Shown here: positions 1 through 9,751 of the stretch, in pieces | Numbering within the stretch: the first letter of the stretch is position 1 | How the letters are laid out: each line of letters starts with the position of its first letter | NCBI GenBank assembly: GCA_943789135.1 | Contig: CALSSY010000001.1 | Span: 1-64,000, forward strand | Direction: 5' to 3' | Length of the DNA: 64,000 nt | From: an uncultured Bacteroidia bacterium | Lineage (GTDB): Bacteria > Bacteroidota > Bacteroidia > NS11-12g > UBA955 | Notes under the pieces: model-generated | The model's database searches: none | The model's input: the letters and a program-made list of their open reading frames with translations, nothing else | What the model was told of the DNA's origin: nothing | Made by a program: the position numbers and the translations under genes

Positions 1-1123
1 CACAGCCTATAATGGTTATGAGTTGAGATTCGGCTTTTTGGATTTCTTTTATTGTTTGAATTACGTTTTCCAGAGCATCAGGCGTATGGGCATAATCAAC
101 AATGATGGTTCGATTTTCAGGTCCTGATATGGTTTCGAAACGACCTGATACGCGTTTTAAAGCGCTCATGGCAACTTCGATTTCCTCTTGACCCTCGGTA
201 ATTAATGTGGCAGCCGCATATACTGCGAGCATGTTGTATGCATTAAATTTGCCAACCATAGGTGACCATATATCTTTGTCAGAAAGGCGTAAATGCATTC
301 CTGAAAAGTCACTCTCCCAAATTTTCGCATTAAAATCGGCTGTGCCATTTAGCCCATAAGTATATCGAGTGGATCGGGTATTTTGCAGCATTACAAGTCC
401 GTTACGATCGTCTTTATTGGTTAGGCTGAATGCTGTCGGTCCTAGATTATCAAAAAATAATTTCTTCGCCTTTATATAGTTTTCGAAAGTGCCATGATAA
501 TCAAGATGGTCGTGTGTGATGTTGGTGAAGATTCCACCAGAGAATGGAATTCCTGCTATTCTGTTTTGATGGATAGCATGCGAACTAACTTCCATAAATA
601 CATGGGTACATCCTTCATTGTGCATCTGTTTGAAAAGTCGGTGAAGGGATACCGCATCAGGAGTTGTATGGGTACTATTAAATGATTTTTCGGCAATGCG
701 ATAATTTACGGTGCTAATCAAACCGCAGCGGTAACCCAATTGGGTGAATAAATCAAAAAGCAAACTACTCACAGTAGTCTTTCCGTTTGTGCCCGTTGTG
801 CCAATTATAACTAAGTCATCTAAGCATCTATCTTCAAACTCATATAAAATTTGCCCCAGGGTTAATGGGACATTTTCACAATGGATATAGCAAATTCCAT
901 CCTGGCGATTTTCAATAGAATCCTCGTGTAAAATTGCCACTGCGCCAGCCTCAATCGCTTTGTCAATAAAGTTGTGTCCGTCTACTTGTGTGCCTTTTAT
1001 TGCGGCATATAGTGTATTGATCTTGACTGTCCTGCTATCAAGAGTAATTCCCTCAATTTCTTGGGCTTCTAAACCATAAGCCTCAAGATTCAATTTCGAT
1101 ATTAATTCACTAAGTAATTTCAC
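1..1123 (-). CDS. murE: UDP-N-acetylmuramoyl-tripeptide synthetase MurE (3' part beyond window)
   Basis: Cytoplasmic Mur ligase that adds the third amino acid of the peptidoglycan stem to UDP-MurNAc-dipeptide, using ATP. About 374 residues are visible; the C-terminal end lies beyond the left edge. The Mur-ligase P-loop GTTGTNGKTT is near residue 107, followed by the family pattern MEVSSHAIHQNRI and NITHDHLDYHGT, and the fragment runs off the edge in TIIGCG, as in MurE. The chosen GTG start at 1123 shares four bases (GTGA) with the stop of ftsI, the usual translational coupling. The residues that choose lysine or meso-DAP lie beyond the edge; dapF in this window favours meso-DAP. Confidence 0.95.
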   Translation of the reverse strand, partial: MKLLSELISKLNLEAYGLEAQEIEGITLDSRTVKINTLYAAIKGTQVDGHNFIDKAIEAGAVAILHEDSIENRQDGICYIHCENVPLTLGQILYEFEDRCLDDLVIIGTTGTNGKTTVSSLLFDLFTQLGYRCGLISTVNYRIAEKSFNSTHTTPDAVSLHRLFKQMHNEGCTHVFMEVSSHAIHQNRIAGIPFSGGIFTNITHDHLDYHGTFENYIKAKKLFFDNLGPTAFSLTNKDDRNGLVMLQNTRSTRYTYGLNGTADFNAKIWESDFSGMHLRLSDKDIWSPMVGKFNAYNMLAVYAAATLITEGQEEIEVAMSALKRVSGRFETISGPENRTIIVDYAHTPDALENVIQTIKEIQKAESQLITIIGC

Positions 1124-3235
1124 GGCTTGAGGAATAATTTTTGATTAAGTTTATTGTGAATTCGAGTGCCAGGTTTAATGCTCTGTTTATACACCTTTCC
1201 ATAACCTTCAATGCTGATATTGAGTCCCATTTTTGTGGCTAATAGCATGGCTTCTCTTGCTCCCATATTCCTGAAATCCGGAACGAGGCCCTTTTTAAGA
1301 GTTAATGGAGATAGGATGATTTTGTCATCTTTGATTTCAGCGCTCACCAATTCCGCTTTTTTGTCAATCTTCTCATACGGGATGTCTAAATCTTCTAGGA
1401 ATGTTTCAATTCGTTTGGGATTGCCGTTGAGTATATTGGGCAAAGTGCGCTTTTCTTGCGCAATCAATTCCGGTTGAATTCTTAGGTGAGAACTGTATAC
1501 TTTATTAGCAATATCTCTAAAAACAGGAGCGGCAACACCGGCGCCGTAAATGTCACCTGCACTAGGTTCATTGATAACGATAATGACACTATATGCGGGT
1601 TTATTTGCTGGGAAATAACCAACAAAAGAGGCCATGTGTTTATTTGAATAGCCACGTCCGTTTTCATTGATTATTCGAGCCGTGCCAGTTTTACCCGCAA
1701 CATCAACCAAGCATTCTTTGAAAGCCGCTGCGCGGTACCTTGTACCACAACTCCACGGAGCATTTGTTGTAAGGCTTTGGTGTGGATTTACTGCAGATTT
1801 TCTTATTGATTATTTGCGGTGAAATCTTGGTGATTACCTTTCCATTTTGACGGATCTCCTTAACTAAGTAGGGATTCATCAAAGCACCATTATTAGCAAT
1901 GGCGTTATATACCGTTAATAATTGTAATGGAGAAAGTCGAGTGGCATATCCAATACTCATTGATGGTAAGGTTACGCCCGACCAAAGTGGGTGTTTGGGT
2001 TCGAGAATTACGGGATGATTGGAGCTCGGTATATCAAAATTAGGTTTCAAAGTCAACCCCAATCTTTCTAAATGTGCAATGAATTTTTTAGGGTTGTCTT
2101 TGTATGCGTTGTTTACAAGTTGACTTACACCAACGTTGCTAGATTGTTCTATGCACTCTTGTAATGTGTAAGCACTTGGGATAGCCTTGTTATGTTCGTC
2201 ATCTTTAAATTCAGTATCGTAGAATTTGATTTTACCATTGTGCGTAGATATGGTGTCATTAGCTTCTGCTTCACCGTCTTCTAGTAAAGCGAGAGCCGAA
2301 ATTATTTTAAATGTTGAACCGGGCTCCATGAATTGATCAACAGCGTAATTCATCGATTCGTAATAATTCCCATCTTTCCCGCGCTTAAGGTTGGCGATTG
2401 CTTTTATTTGGCCGGTTTCTACTTCCATTACAACAGCACAACCATGGTCTGCTTTGTTTTTAACCATGGCTTTGTTCAGGGCATATTGAGTAATGTCTTG
2501 GAATCTTGTATCAAGTGTGGTTACGATATCTTTTCCATTCTCGGCTTCGTTCCCGGCGCCAATTTTCACGGGTCTCCAAATATTGCCAGGAAGTCTTTGT
2601 TCCATAACTTCGGCAGATTGTCCGCGTAATAAACTATCAAAAGCGCCTTCCAATCCGACATTTACGCCATTTCTGGTGTAGCCGATTGCTCTTTTGGCCA
2701 TCTCTCCCATGAAGTACATACGCTTTCCTTTTTCTACAGCCCAAAACCCACCTTTGTATTTGTCTTCGCGTATCAATGGCCAGGTCTTTAGTTCGCGTAC
2801 TTTATCGAAGGATACATCTGTGAGTAAAGTGTAATACCTATGTCCAATTGCCCTTAAGCTCTTCAGTTTATTAGCCCATTCTTGAAGCGTACGTTGTTTG
2901 AAATTTATAGAAAGCAATAGGGCTAGCGAATCGACCTTTTCATTGAAATGTTCTTCTGTAAGTGCATTAACACGGGAATCCCACATAATATCATAGGTAG
3001 GTACGGAAGTAGCTAGTAATCCACCATCGCCGGCATAAATATTACCCCTTATGCCAAAAACCTTGTTAATGCGCGTGTTTTTACGTTCTTGCTTGATGCT
3101 GAAGTCCTTTTCCATGCCATTTTGAAGCCGGAAAATTGATACCGTGATATACACGCCAAATATGGCGACCAACGCAAAAATGATGCGGGCACGATTCAGA
3201 ATTTCTTTGCGTGTATTGGGTTTATTGGTTGTCAC
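1120..3235 (-). CDS. ftsI: Division transpeptidase FtsI/PBP3 with PASTA domain, two apparent frameshifts
   Basis: Septal peptidoglycan transpeptidase anchored by one N-terminal membrane helix (about residues 15-37). The active-site STFK is at 307-310 and the SSN motif at 365-367. The third catalytic motif, GKTGTAR, and a C-terminal PASTA domain lie in a different reading frame. Between about 1725 and 1790 the minus strand must change frame twice: the middle frame reads LQQMLRGVVVQGTA, exactly the segment the family has before KTGT. Both halves are normal, so I read this as one gene with two single-base indels, probably errors, since ftsI is essential. The start is GTG at 3235, overlapping the end of ftsL by 14 bases; the stop overlaps murE. 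Confidence 0.88.
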
Positions 3236-3548
3236 GTATTATTTTTTTAGGGGGCGTGCTTATTTCTTTAAGGCCTTTTGATTCCAATTGTTCCGCCAAG
3301 CGTGTTTGTTTGCTGGCTTGTGTAATTTCACTTTCTAGGCTAATTCTTTCCGAGTGGAGTTCTTTTAAGGTTTTGCTTAATTCGTTCTTGTGTTTTATGG
3401 ATTTTGCAGTATGTAAAGAATTGTAGATGTAAAAAATTAGAATTGGGAAGGCAAAGAGTACCCATTTTATAATGCGCCAAGTATTCCAAGTTTCGAGTGG
3501 ATTATTTGGCATGCCTGAATTTTGTTCTTTATTTGTGTCTACACTCAT
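3222..3548 (-). CDS. ftsL: FtsL-like cell division protein
   Basis: A 108-residue bitopic protein in the position normally held by ftsL, between rsmH and ftsI. It has a short polar N-terminus, one membrane segment around residues 26-46 (IKWVLFAFPILIFYIYNSL) and a charged heptad-like stretch at about 50-90 that should form a coiled coil. FtsL links the divisome FtsB/FtsQ partners to the septal synthase. Sequence conservation in this family is low, so the call rests on size, topology and gene order. It overlaps rsmH by four bases (ATGA) and ftsI by 14, so the three are probably co-translated. Confidence 0.8.
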   Translation of the reverse strand: MSVDTNKEQNSGMPNNPLETWNTWRIIKWVLFAFPILIFYIYNSLHTAKSIKHKNELSKTLKELHSERISLESEITQASKQTRLAEQLESKGLKEISTPPKKIIRDNQ

Positions 3549-4459
3549 ATCATTGCTTGTTTTACCCCCACGCGCAGTTTTGCACTGCGGGAACGGGGAT
3601 TGTTTTCGATTTCTTCAGTCGATGGAATAATTGCTTTATGTGGGTCTGCTTTGAATGGGAGTTGAACCCTGCCGAATACATCCGATTCTACCCGGCCTTT
3701 TAATTGCCCTTTCAAAAGCAAATTTTTAACCATCCTATCTTCAAGCGAGTGGTAAGAGATTACCACCAAGCGTCCGTTATCCTTGATTAGATCAGAAGCA
3801 TCCTCTAATAAGGTTTGCAAATCGAGCATCTCTTGATTTACTTCAATTCGAAGTGCTTGAAAAACTTGTGAAAGATATTTGGATGGGTCTTTTTGTGGGA
3901 TTAATGTCTCGATAGCATTTTTGAAACTTGTTACAGTATCGAACTTGCCCATGTTTTGTTGGGGTAGGATATGGCTAACAAGTTTGAAGGCATTTTTAAT
4001 CTCGCCAAATTCATTGAATACTTGGAGCAGAGCTTCTTTGCTGTAGGTATCTAAAATCATTGAAGCACTTAAAGGACTTAACGGGTCCATTCGCATATCT
4101 AGTGGACCATCAAATCGGTGTGCAAAACCCCGCCCGTCGGTGTTGATTTGGTGCGAAGAGATGCCTAAATCGCCCAAAATCCCATCAACTTTTTCAATAT
4201 TCAAATATTTCAAATACTGTTTGAGATATCTGAAATTATGACCAATAAGAGTAAATCTAGAGTCGTTTATTTGATTGGCATGTGCATCGGTATCCTTATC
4301 GAATGCAATCAATCGCCCATCTGCATTTAGTCTTTTTAGGATTCCACGGGAATGTCCGCCTCCTCCAAAGGTGAGGTCAACATAGGTGCCGGATGGATTG
4401 ATAATTAAAGCATCCAAGCTTTCCTTGAAGAGTACGGGTATGTGATAGGTGGTCTCCAT
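3545..4459 (-). CDS. rsmH: 16S rRNA (cytosine1402-N4)-methyltransferase RsmH (MraW)
   Basis: SAM-dependent methyltransferase that modifies C1402 in the ribosomal P site; the family sits second in the dcw cluster. The N-terminus HIPVLFKESLDAL, the SAM-binding YVDLTFGGGGHSRGIL and the C-terminal ISYHSLEDRMVKN and NPRSRSAKLRV are typical. I choose the ATG at 4459 (METTYHIPV), because the alternative upstream start at 4483 is a TTG that adds eight unconserved residues. That gives about 304 residues, the normal length. It follows mraZ by 33 bases and overlaps ftsL by four. Confidence 0.96.
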   Translation of the reverse strand: METTYHIPVLFKESLDALIINPSGTYVDLTFGGGGHSRGILKRLNADGRLIAFDKDTDAHANQINDSRFTLIGHNFRYLKQYLKYLNIEKVDGILGDLGISSHQINTDGRGFAHRFDGPLDMRMDPLSPLSASMILDTYSKEALLQVFNEFGEIKNAFKLVSHILPQQNMGKFDTVTSFKNAIETLIPQKDPSKYLSQVFQALRIEVNQEMLDLQTLLEDASDLIKDNGRLVVISYHSLEDRMVKNLLLKGQLKGRVESDVFGRVQLPFKADPHKAIIPSTEEIENNPRSRSAKLRVGVKQAMI

Positions 4460-4492
4460 GTTATTGCATCGAGACCAACACAAGTGGGGTGT

Positions 4493-4957
4493 TTATTCGC
4501 CCAAAGATTTTTTCTGGTTATGGAAATTTCGCGCTAATTCACTAAGCTCGGTAGATTCCACATCCAATTCGGATTCGTAAAGTTCTTTACTCCAGATTTC
4601 AACCTTGTTGCCAAATGCACTTAGTACAACTTCGTCAGCGAGTCCTGCATATTCCATTAATTTTTTTGGAATTAAAATTCGCTGTGCGTTGTCTATGGGC
4701 AAAATATTGGCTCCATTGGTGAAAATACGTTTGAACCTACGAATTTCCGGACTGGTAAAATCATCAACGGCATTAAGCTTTTCTGTTTCTTTTAGCCAGT
4801 CTTCTTTGGTGTACAACACCAAACACTGTTCGAATCCCCGGTTAATTACGAGCATATTGCCAGCTGCCTCAGGAATCTGAGTGCGAAGACGCGATGGAAG
4901 GGACAATCGCCCCTTGGCGTCTAGCTTGCAATAATATTCTCCAATCAGTCCAGACAT
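4493..4957 (-). CDS. mraZ: Transcriptional regulator / division protein MraZ
   Basis: AbrB-like DNA-binding protein, first gene of the dcw cluster. From the ATG at 4957 it has 154 residues with the two swapped-hairpin repeats of the family: GEYYCKLDAKGRLSLPSRLR near the N-terminus and the second DNAQRILIPKKLMEYAGL. An 18-residue longer reading exists but covers poorly conserved sequence and would run into the operator. MraZ homologues bind direct repeats of TGGGN upstream of their own gene and control the whole operon; such repeats are present here at 4996-5020. Confidence 0.95.
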   Translation of the reverse strand: MSGLIGEYYCKLDAKGRLSLPSRLRTQIPEAAGNMLVINRGFEQCLVLYTKEDWLKETEKLNAVDDFTSPEIRRFKRIFTNGANILPIDNAQRILIPKKLMEYAGLADEVVLSAFGNKVEIWSKELYESELDVESTELSELARNFHNQKKSLGE

Positions 4958-4995
4958 ACGTGTGTTGGTTTCATCTGCTAAATAACTACAGAAAT

Positions 4996-5020
4996 TCCCA
5001 CAATTTCCCACATTCTCCCA
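4996..5020 (-). promoter_or_regulatory. Triple TGGGA direct repeat, probable MraZ operator
   Basis: On the minus strand, TGGGA occurs at 5020-5016, 5010-5006 and 5000-4996, each separated by exactly five bases, so the repeat period is one helical turn. E. coli MraZ is known to bind TGGGN repeats spaced by five bases. The block lies 39-63 bases before the mraZ ATG and downstream of the predicted promoter, a good position for autorepression. A fourth minus-strand TGGGA lies farther upstream at 5051-5047. Confidence 0.8.
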
Positions 5021-5034
5021 AAATTAACCACCAC

Positions 5035-5043
5035 TTATCCACA
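5035..5043 (+). promoter_or_regulatory. DnaA-box-like 9-mer TTATCCACA
   Basis: A perfect match to the strong E. coli-type DnaA box in the mraZ leader, between the predicted promoter and the MraZ operator. A one-mismatch copy, TTATCCACT, is at 5230-5238 just inside the next gene. A single 9-mer can occur by chance in 64 kb, so its position is the main support. Confidence 0.4.
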
Positions 5044-5104
5044 GAGTCCCACAATTGGGTATTTTAAGCGGTTTGTTATGTTCTTTTGGTGAGCGTGCAG
5101 GTCG

Positions 5105-5134
5105 CAAATATAGGCTAACTTCCTTTATTTTCAA
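5105..5134 (-). promoter_or_regulatory. Promoter of the mraZ (dcw) operon
   Basis: Reading the minus strand, TTG at 5134-5132 is followed after 19 bases by TATATTTG at 5112-5105, a full match to the Bacteroidota consensus (-33 TTG, -7 TAnnTTTG). Transcription would begin near 5100, giving a leader of about 140 bases that contains the DnaA-like box and the MraZ repeats. Confidence 0.75.
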
Positions 5135-5149
5135 GGATTTTTAGTGTTG

Positions 5150-5164
5150 TGGGAGAAAGTGGGT
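5150..5164 (+). promoter_or_regulatory. Second TGGGN pair, opposite orientation
   Basis: TGGGA at 5150-5154 and TGGGT at 5160-5164 repeat with the same ten-base period as the MraZ operator but on the plus strand. They point toward the gene starting at 5224, upstream of the dcw promoter. This could be a second MraZ site; two copies is a weak signal. Confidence 0.3.
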
Positions 5165-5211
5165 GATTTTTATCAAAATTTGCTAGTTTTTAAAACTTGG
5201 TATTTTATCCT

Positions 5212-5219
5212 TATTTTTG
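5212..5219 (+). promoter_or_regulatory. -7 box TATTTTTG four bases before the ATG
   Basis: The box matches TAnnTTTG and ends four bases before the ATG at 5224. No TTG lies at the expected -33 distance. If used, transcription would start at or just beside the initiation codon. Confidence 0.35.
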
Positions 5220-5223
5220 ATTA

Positions 5224-5952
5224 ATGTCCTTATCCACTATTTATCGACTGATTATTCTTTGTTTTTTTATCCAAAGTGGTATAGGAAATGCTCAAAGAAG
5301 TCGTTTTGTAACCGCAGATGTGCAGGTCAGGAATTTTGGATATGATTTTGGAATGGGTCTAAAATCATCATGGGAGCCGGATGCTAATTTTGAATCGTAC
5401 GGTCTTAGATTGGGAAGTATTCAACATCCTAAAGAGGTATTTGTCGTAAATCAAGCTTTGCCCGCTAGCGAACCTTTTGTAATGGATAAAATAAATCGGG
5501 TATGGGTATTGCGACCCTATTATGGAAAGGATTGGGTTCTTTCAGAACGCAAGTCGCGATTTGATATTGGTATTTCATTTAATGGCAGTTTGCAATTGCC
5601 GGTTGCCTACGCTTGGCCTATCTATGTTTGGGTTTATCGATCAAATTTGCCCTTTGATGCCGTCGAAGAAGTGAAATACAACCCCGATGTACACGATGTG
5701 CAATATGTAGGGGGTGAGTCTTCTTACACCAGAGGATTTTCTGAGGGGAAAGCAATACCTGGATTGGGATTTTCCATGGCAATTTGTTTGGAGTGGGGTA
5801 GTTACAGAAATGTGAGTAATACTCTGTCAATTGGAATTATGAATGATCTTTTTGTTCAACAAATTCCACTTTTGAGTTCAATAAATAAGAACCCACAAAA
5901 CCTTCCCGCGCTATTCATTAACTTTGCCGTAGGAATTGGGGGGCGTAGCTAA
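5224..5952 (+). CDS. Exported protein of unknown function, probable outer-membrane beta-barrel
   Basis: A 242-residue protein whose first 23 residues form a signal peptide (hydrophobic IYRLIILCFFIQSGIGNA, cleavage near NAQ). The rest alternates aromatic and polar residues in strand-like stretches, with blocks such as RPYYGKDWVLSERKSRFDIG, and ends in FINFAVGIGGRS, resembling small Bacteroidota outer-membrane barrels. I do not recognise a named family. It lies between the dcw promoter, transcribed away from it, and lipA 51 bases downstream, and could share a transcript with lipA. Membrane insertion is inferred from composition only. Confidence 0.75.
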   Translation: MSLSTIYRLIILCFFIQSGIGNAQRSRFVTADVQVRNFGYDFGMGLKSSWEPDANFESYGLRLGSIQHPKEVFVVNQALPASEPFVMDKINRVWVLRPYYGKDWVLSERKSRFDIGISFNGSLQLPVAYAWPIYVWVYRSNLPFDAVEEVKYNPDVHDVQYVGGESSYTRGFSEGKAIPGLGFSMAICLEWGSYRNVSNTLSIGIMNDLFVQQIPLLSSINKNPQNLPALFINFAVGIGGRS

Positions 5953-6003
5953 TATGCCCGCTATTTTTAAAGAGATTGCATTTATCCTTAAATAAAATAA
6001 AAC

Positions 6004-6881
6004 GTGATTGAACTGCCTGTAGTAAAAAAAGAAGCACCCAAAGGTCCAACAAAGCCAAAATGGTTGAAAATTGATATTCCTTTCGGTGAAAATTATACCC
6101 GTGTAAAACGTTTAGTAAAGGAACATAAATTACACACTATTTGTGAAGACGGCCGTTGCCCAAATATGGGAGAATGTTGGGGTGCAGGAACGGCAACATT
6201 TATGATTTTGGGGAATATATGTACACGCAGTTGTTCATTTTGTGCCGTTGCTACAGGTCGTCCAGGTGAATACGATTTGGATGAACCAAAACGAGTTGCC
6301 GAGGCTGTAAAGCTAATGGGTGTAAAACATTGTGTGATTACCTCTGTTAATCGCGATGAACTAAAAGATAAAGGAGCAACGGTTTGGGCTGAGACCATAA
6401 AGGAAGTGAAAAATCAAGCACCTGACACAACAATTGAGACATTAATCCCGGATTTTAAAGCGCAATGGGATTTGTTATACTTAGTATTGGATGCGAAGCC
6501 AGAAGTGGTTTCTCACAATATGGAAACCGTTGAAGAATTGTATCGTCTCGTGCGCCCACAGGCAAAATACTACCGGAGTTTAGAGCAGATCAAGCGCACA
6601 AAAGAATACGGTAGAAGAACCAAAAGTGGCGCTATGTTGGGTTGCGGTGAAACCGATGATCAAGTAAAAAAATTAATCAATGATTTGCGCGAGCATGATT
6701 GCGATGTGCTCACGCTTGGCCAATATTTACAACCTACAAAAATGCACTTCCTGTTGCTGAATACGTACATCCTGACAAGTTTAAATTTTGGGAAGAATAT
6801 GGTCTGAATTTAGGATTCAGATTTGTGGAAAGCGGTCCGTTGGTAAGAAGCTCTTACCATGCGGAGAAGCATGTTTTGTAA
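6004..6881 (+). CDS. lipA: Lipoyl synthase LipA, one apparent frameshift
   Basis: Radical-SAM enzyme inserting two sulfurs into octanoyl groups on lipoate-dependent proteins. The auxiliary cluster ligands appear in [12 protein letters not shown] and the radical-SAM ligands in [10 protein letters not shown] (CxxxCxxC). The frame breaks at the A-run 6738-6742: one more A would join [11 protein letters not shown] to [17 protein letters not shown], and the protein then ends with the usual RSSYHAEKH. The repaired length of about 292 residues is normal. The start is GTG at 6004; an in-frame stop lies just upstream. The break is most likely a homopolymer sequencing error. Confidence 0.93.
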
Positions 6882-7020
6882 TAACAATTAGAGATTTTTC
6901 GCATTTTATGAAGAAAAAATGGCAATAAAGCACGGATAGCTTCCTTTCCTTCGTTGGAAAACAGCACATATTTGTCTTTATTTGCATGTTAAGCACTTTT
7001 AAATACACAAAAACGCCTTT

Positions 7021-9642
7021 ATGAGAATGAATAGAATATTACCTGTACTTTCAACCGTAGCATTAGCAGCGGGAATTGCCATTTGGGGAAGCAATGAAAA
7101 AGCCCCAGTTGGTTTACAACCGCTAGAACATAACACGGAGTCCCACAAGGAACAGAGCATTCGCGGTGCTATTGAGTCTATCTACAGCATGCGTTTGAAT
7201 GAGGAAACTAAAACTTTAGAACCTCAATGGGTAGAAGCAGCAATTGCTCAGGCAGATGCTATGAAATCCGTTTCTAAGCGATTGAATAAGAAATTAGAAT
7301 GGCAGAGTATGGGTCCCGACAACGTTGGTGGTCGTATACGTGCATTCCTTATGCATAACTCAAAACCTGAATTGTGGTTTGCTGGCGGTGTTAGTGGTGG
7401 ATTATTCCGTTCGAATACCTACGGTCAAAGCTGGATGCCTGTAAATGATATGCAAGAAAACTTGAATGTCACTTGTATTGCCCAGTTACCAAATAGTGGT
7501 AAAATTATATACGGAACCGGTGAAGGTGGATTCACCAACCTAGCGGGAACAAAAAACGGTTCTCCTGCTTTCTATGGTTCTGGAATATTTGTAAGTTCGG
7601 ATGATGAAGGTACTGACTTTACCGTTTCAAACATCGCTAAGGACAATCGTTTTTGGCAGTGTAATGCAATGGTTGCGCATCCAACATCGGAAATAGTTTA
7701 TGTGGCTACAGAATCAGGTTTGTTCGAAATCGATTTTTCTTCCACTCCGGAGAAATTAAACCGCATAAGTGGTGGCGCTATCCGTGATTTAACAATCGAC
7801 AATGAAGGCAATATTTGGTGTGCTACTTCAAATGGTATCATCTACAAGAAGGAAGCCGCAGCTTCTGCCTTAACGGCAATGAATACGGGTGCCAATACAG
7901 GAGGTCGTACTTCTTTAGCAATTGCACCGCAAGATAACAACACCGTTTACGCCTTAGGTGCTAAGGGAGATGGTAGTTTGGGTAGTCTCTCAAGAACTAC
8001 AGATGGTGGAAAAACTTGGAACGTATTGATGCAAGGAAACAGTTCAAACGATATTTTCGGTTCAAACCGTCAGGGTTGGTACGACAATGTGGTTAGTGTT
8101 TTCCCAACAGATAAAAACAGAGTTATCATGGGTGGTGTCGACCTTGCTCAATGGGATAGCATTAACGGATACCGTCAAATGGCTAGTATGTTTAACGTTC
8201 CATGGAATCGTTCTTATGTGCATGCTGATAAACACATTATTACATGGAATACAAAAACAAGCCCTGCAACGTGTATCGTTGGTTGCGATGGAGGTTTGTT
8301 CTCATCCAAAGATTTAAATACGTGGACCAGCATCAATCAGAGGATTCACTACGCTTCAGTTGTACAACGTTGCAGCAAACGAATTGGGTCATGTTGTAGG
8401 TGGTGCTCAGGATAACGGAACACAGTTGATAAACTTCTCTGGTAATTCTTTTAACGGGAAGCCTTCTCAAACAGCGATAAGCATTTACGGTGGTGACGGT
8501 TTTGATGTGGAATTCAGCAGAATTGATCCTCGTATCGTGTTTATGTCAACATATTACGGTCGTGTGGTGCGTTCAGCAAATAGCGGTCAATCATCTTCTA
8601 CATTCTGGGATGATCGTCAAGCAGGTACTGTTCAATCGGACTTCTACACTACGTATAATCTTTGGGAAAAGGATACAGCTACTTCGCGTTTGTTTTTAGC
8701 TAAAAACAAACAAGTTTGGTGTGCAATAAATCCAACAGATTTTGCCAACGATGTTCATTGGTTCTTGGTAGCCAATAACCTAGGTAATGATCGTATTGTA
8801 GAAATGGATTACACACCAGAAGGTGATCATTTGTTCATTGCTAAAACAGGAGCACTGTGGCGATTGGATAGCTTGAATAGCGCGGATTTTACCTTAGACG
8901 CGAATCCATCTTCTACGGATATTCCAAAAGCCATCTAAAGCGACTAAGTTGAATGTTCCAGCAATTTTGGGCCGCACGGTTACGGGTGTAACATCAACCC
9001 TGTTAATCCTAATCATGTGGTACTTACTTTAGGTGCTTATGGCAGAACGTTTATGTATTGCAATCTTTTGATGCCTTTCGGAGACCCCAACTTTTACCAA
9101 CATTACAGGAAATCTTCCTGCTATGCCGGTTTACGATGCGGTGATTGATGTTGACGATTCAAAGAGAATTGTTATCGGTACGGATTTGGGTATTTGGGTA
9201 ACTGAAAATGGCGGGTACTACATGGGAAGAGGCAAACGACGGTTTAGCGCGTGTGCCGGTATTCGAGTTACGTGGATATGAATGGAGACCTTGGGAAGGT
9301 ATGACTATCTATGCGGGTACTCATGGTCGTGGTTACTTCAAAACGGAGAATCTATTAACCAATACCAAGAAGATTAATAAAAAGTCAAACGCTTCGGTAA
9401 AAATTTATCCGAATCCTTCGTCAGATAAAGCAGTTGTAAGTGTTGAAGCTACTAAATCTGGGATGGCTACATATTCGGTTGTAAATATTAACGGTCAGGA
9501 AGTATTAAATGGTTCTGCCCAATTAAATGCCGGAACAAATAATATCAAATTAAACGTTAGTGCATTGAATAACGGGTATTACTTTGTAAGTGTAACCACT
9601 ACAAGCGGTGAGAAGTTTACAGGGAAATTATTAAAGAACTAA
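7021..9642 (+). CDS. Large secreted BNR/sialidase-like repeat protein with T9SS tail, multiple frameshifts
   Basis: About 870 residues once repaired. The N-terminus (MNRILPVLSTVALAAGIAIWG) is a signal peptide. The body has repeated beta-propeller motifs such as ALFRSNTYGQSW-like S-x-D/N-x-G-x-x-W elements (SRTTDGGKTWNV; NGGTTWEEAN) typical of BNR/VPS10-type propellers. The end is a type IX secretion tail (KIYPNPSSDKAVVSVE to FTGKLLKN). The frame changes near 8345, 8935, 8990, 9080 and 9215; between these points the good sequence continues in another frame (for example NPVNPNHVVLTLGAYG and TPTFTNITGNLPAMPVYD). The substrate or function is unknown; a surface-exposed or secreted role is inferred from the tail. 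Whether the gene is decayed or mis-sequenced cannot be settled from the sequence alone. Confidence 0.78.
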
Positions 9643-9660
9643 TTATAAATAGATTCAAAC

Positions 9661-9694
9661 AAATAAGGGCCATCCAATCGGATGGCCCTTATTT
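9661..9694. terminator. Perfect 15-base-pair hairpin, bidirectional terminator
   Basis: Arms AAATAAGGGCCATCC (9661-9675) and GGATGGCCCTTATTT (9680-9694) pair perfectly around AATC. The A-rich and T-rich outer ends give a U-tract in both directions, so it can end both the BNR-protein gene and dapF, which converge here. Confidence 0.88.
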
Positions 9695-9751
9695 GTTTAT
9701 GGGCTTCAATAGGGATAAATCAATTCGAGAGGTTTTCGCTAAATTGATCTT

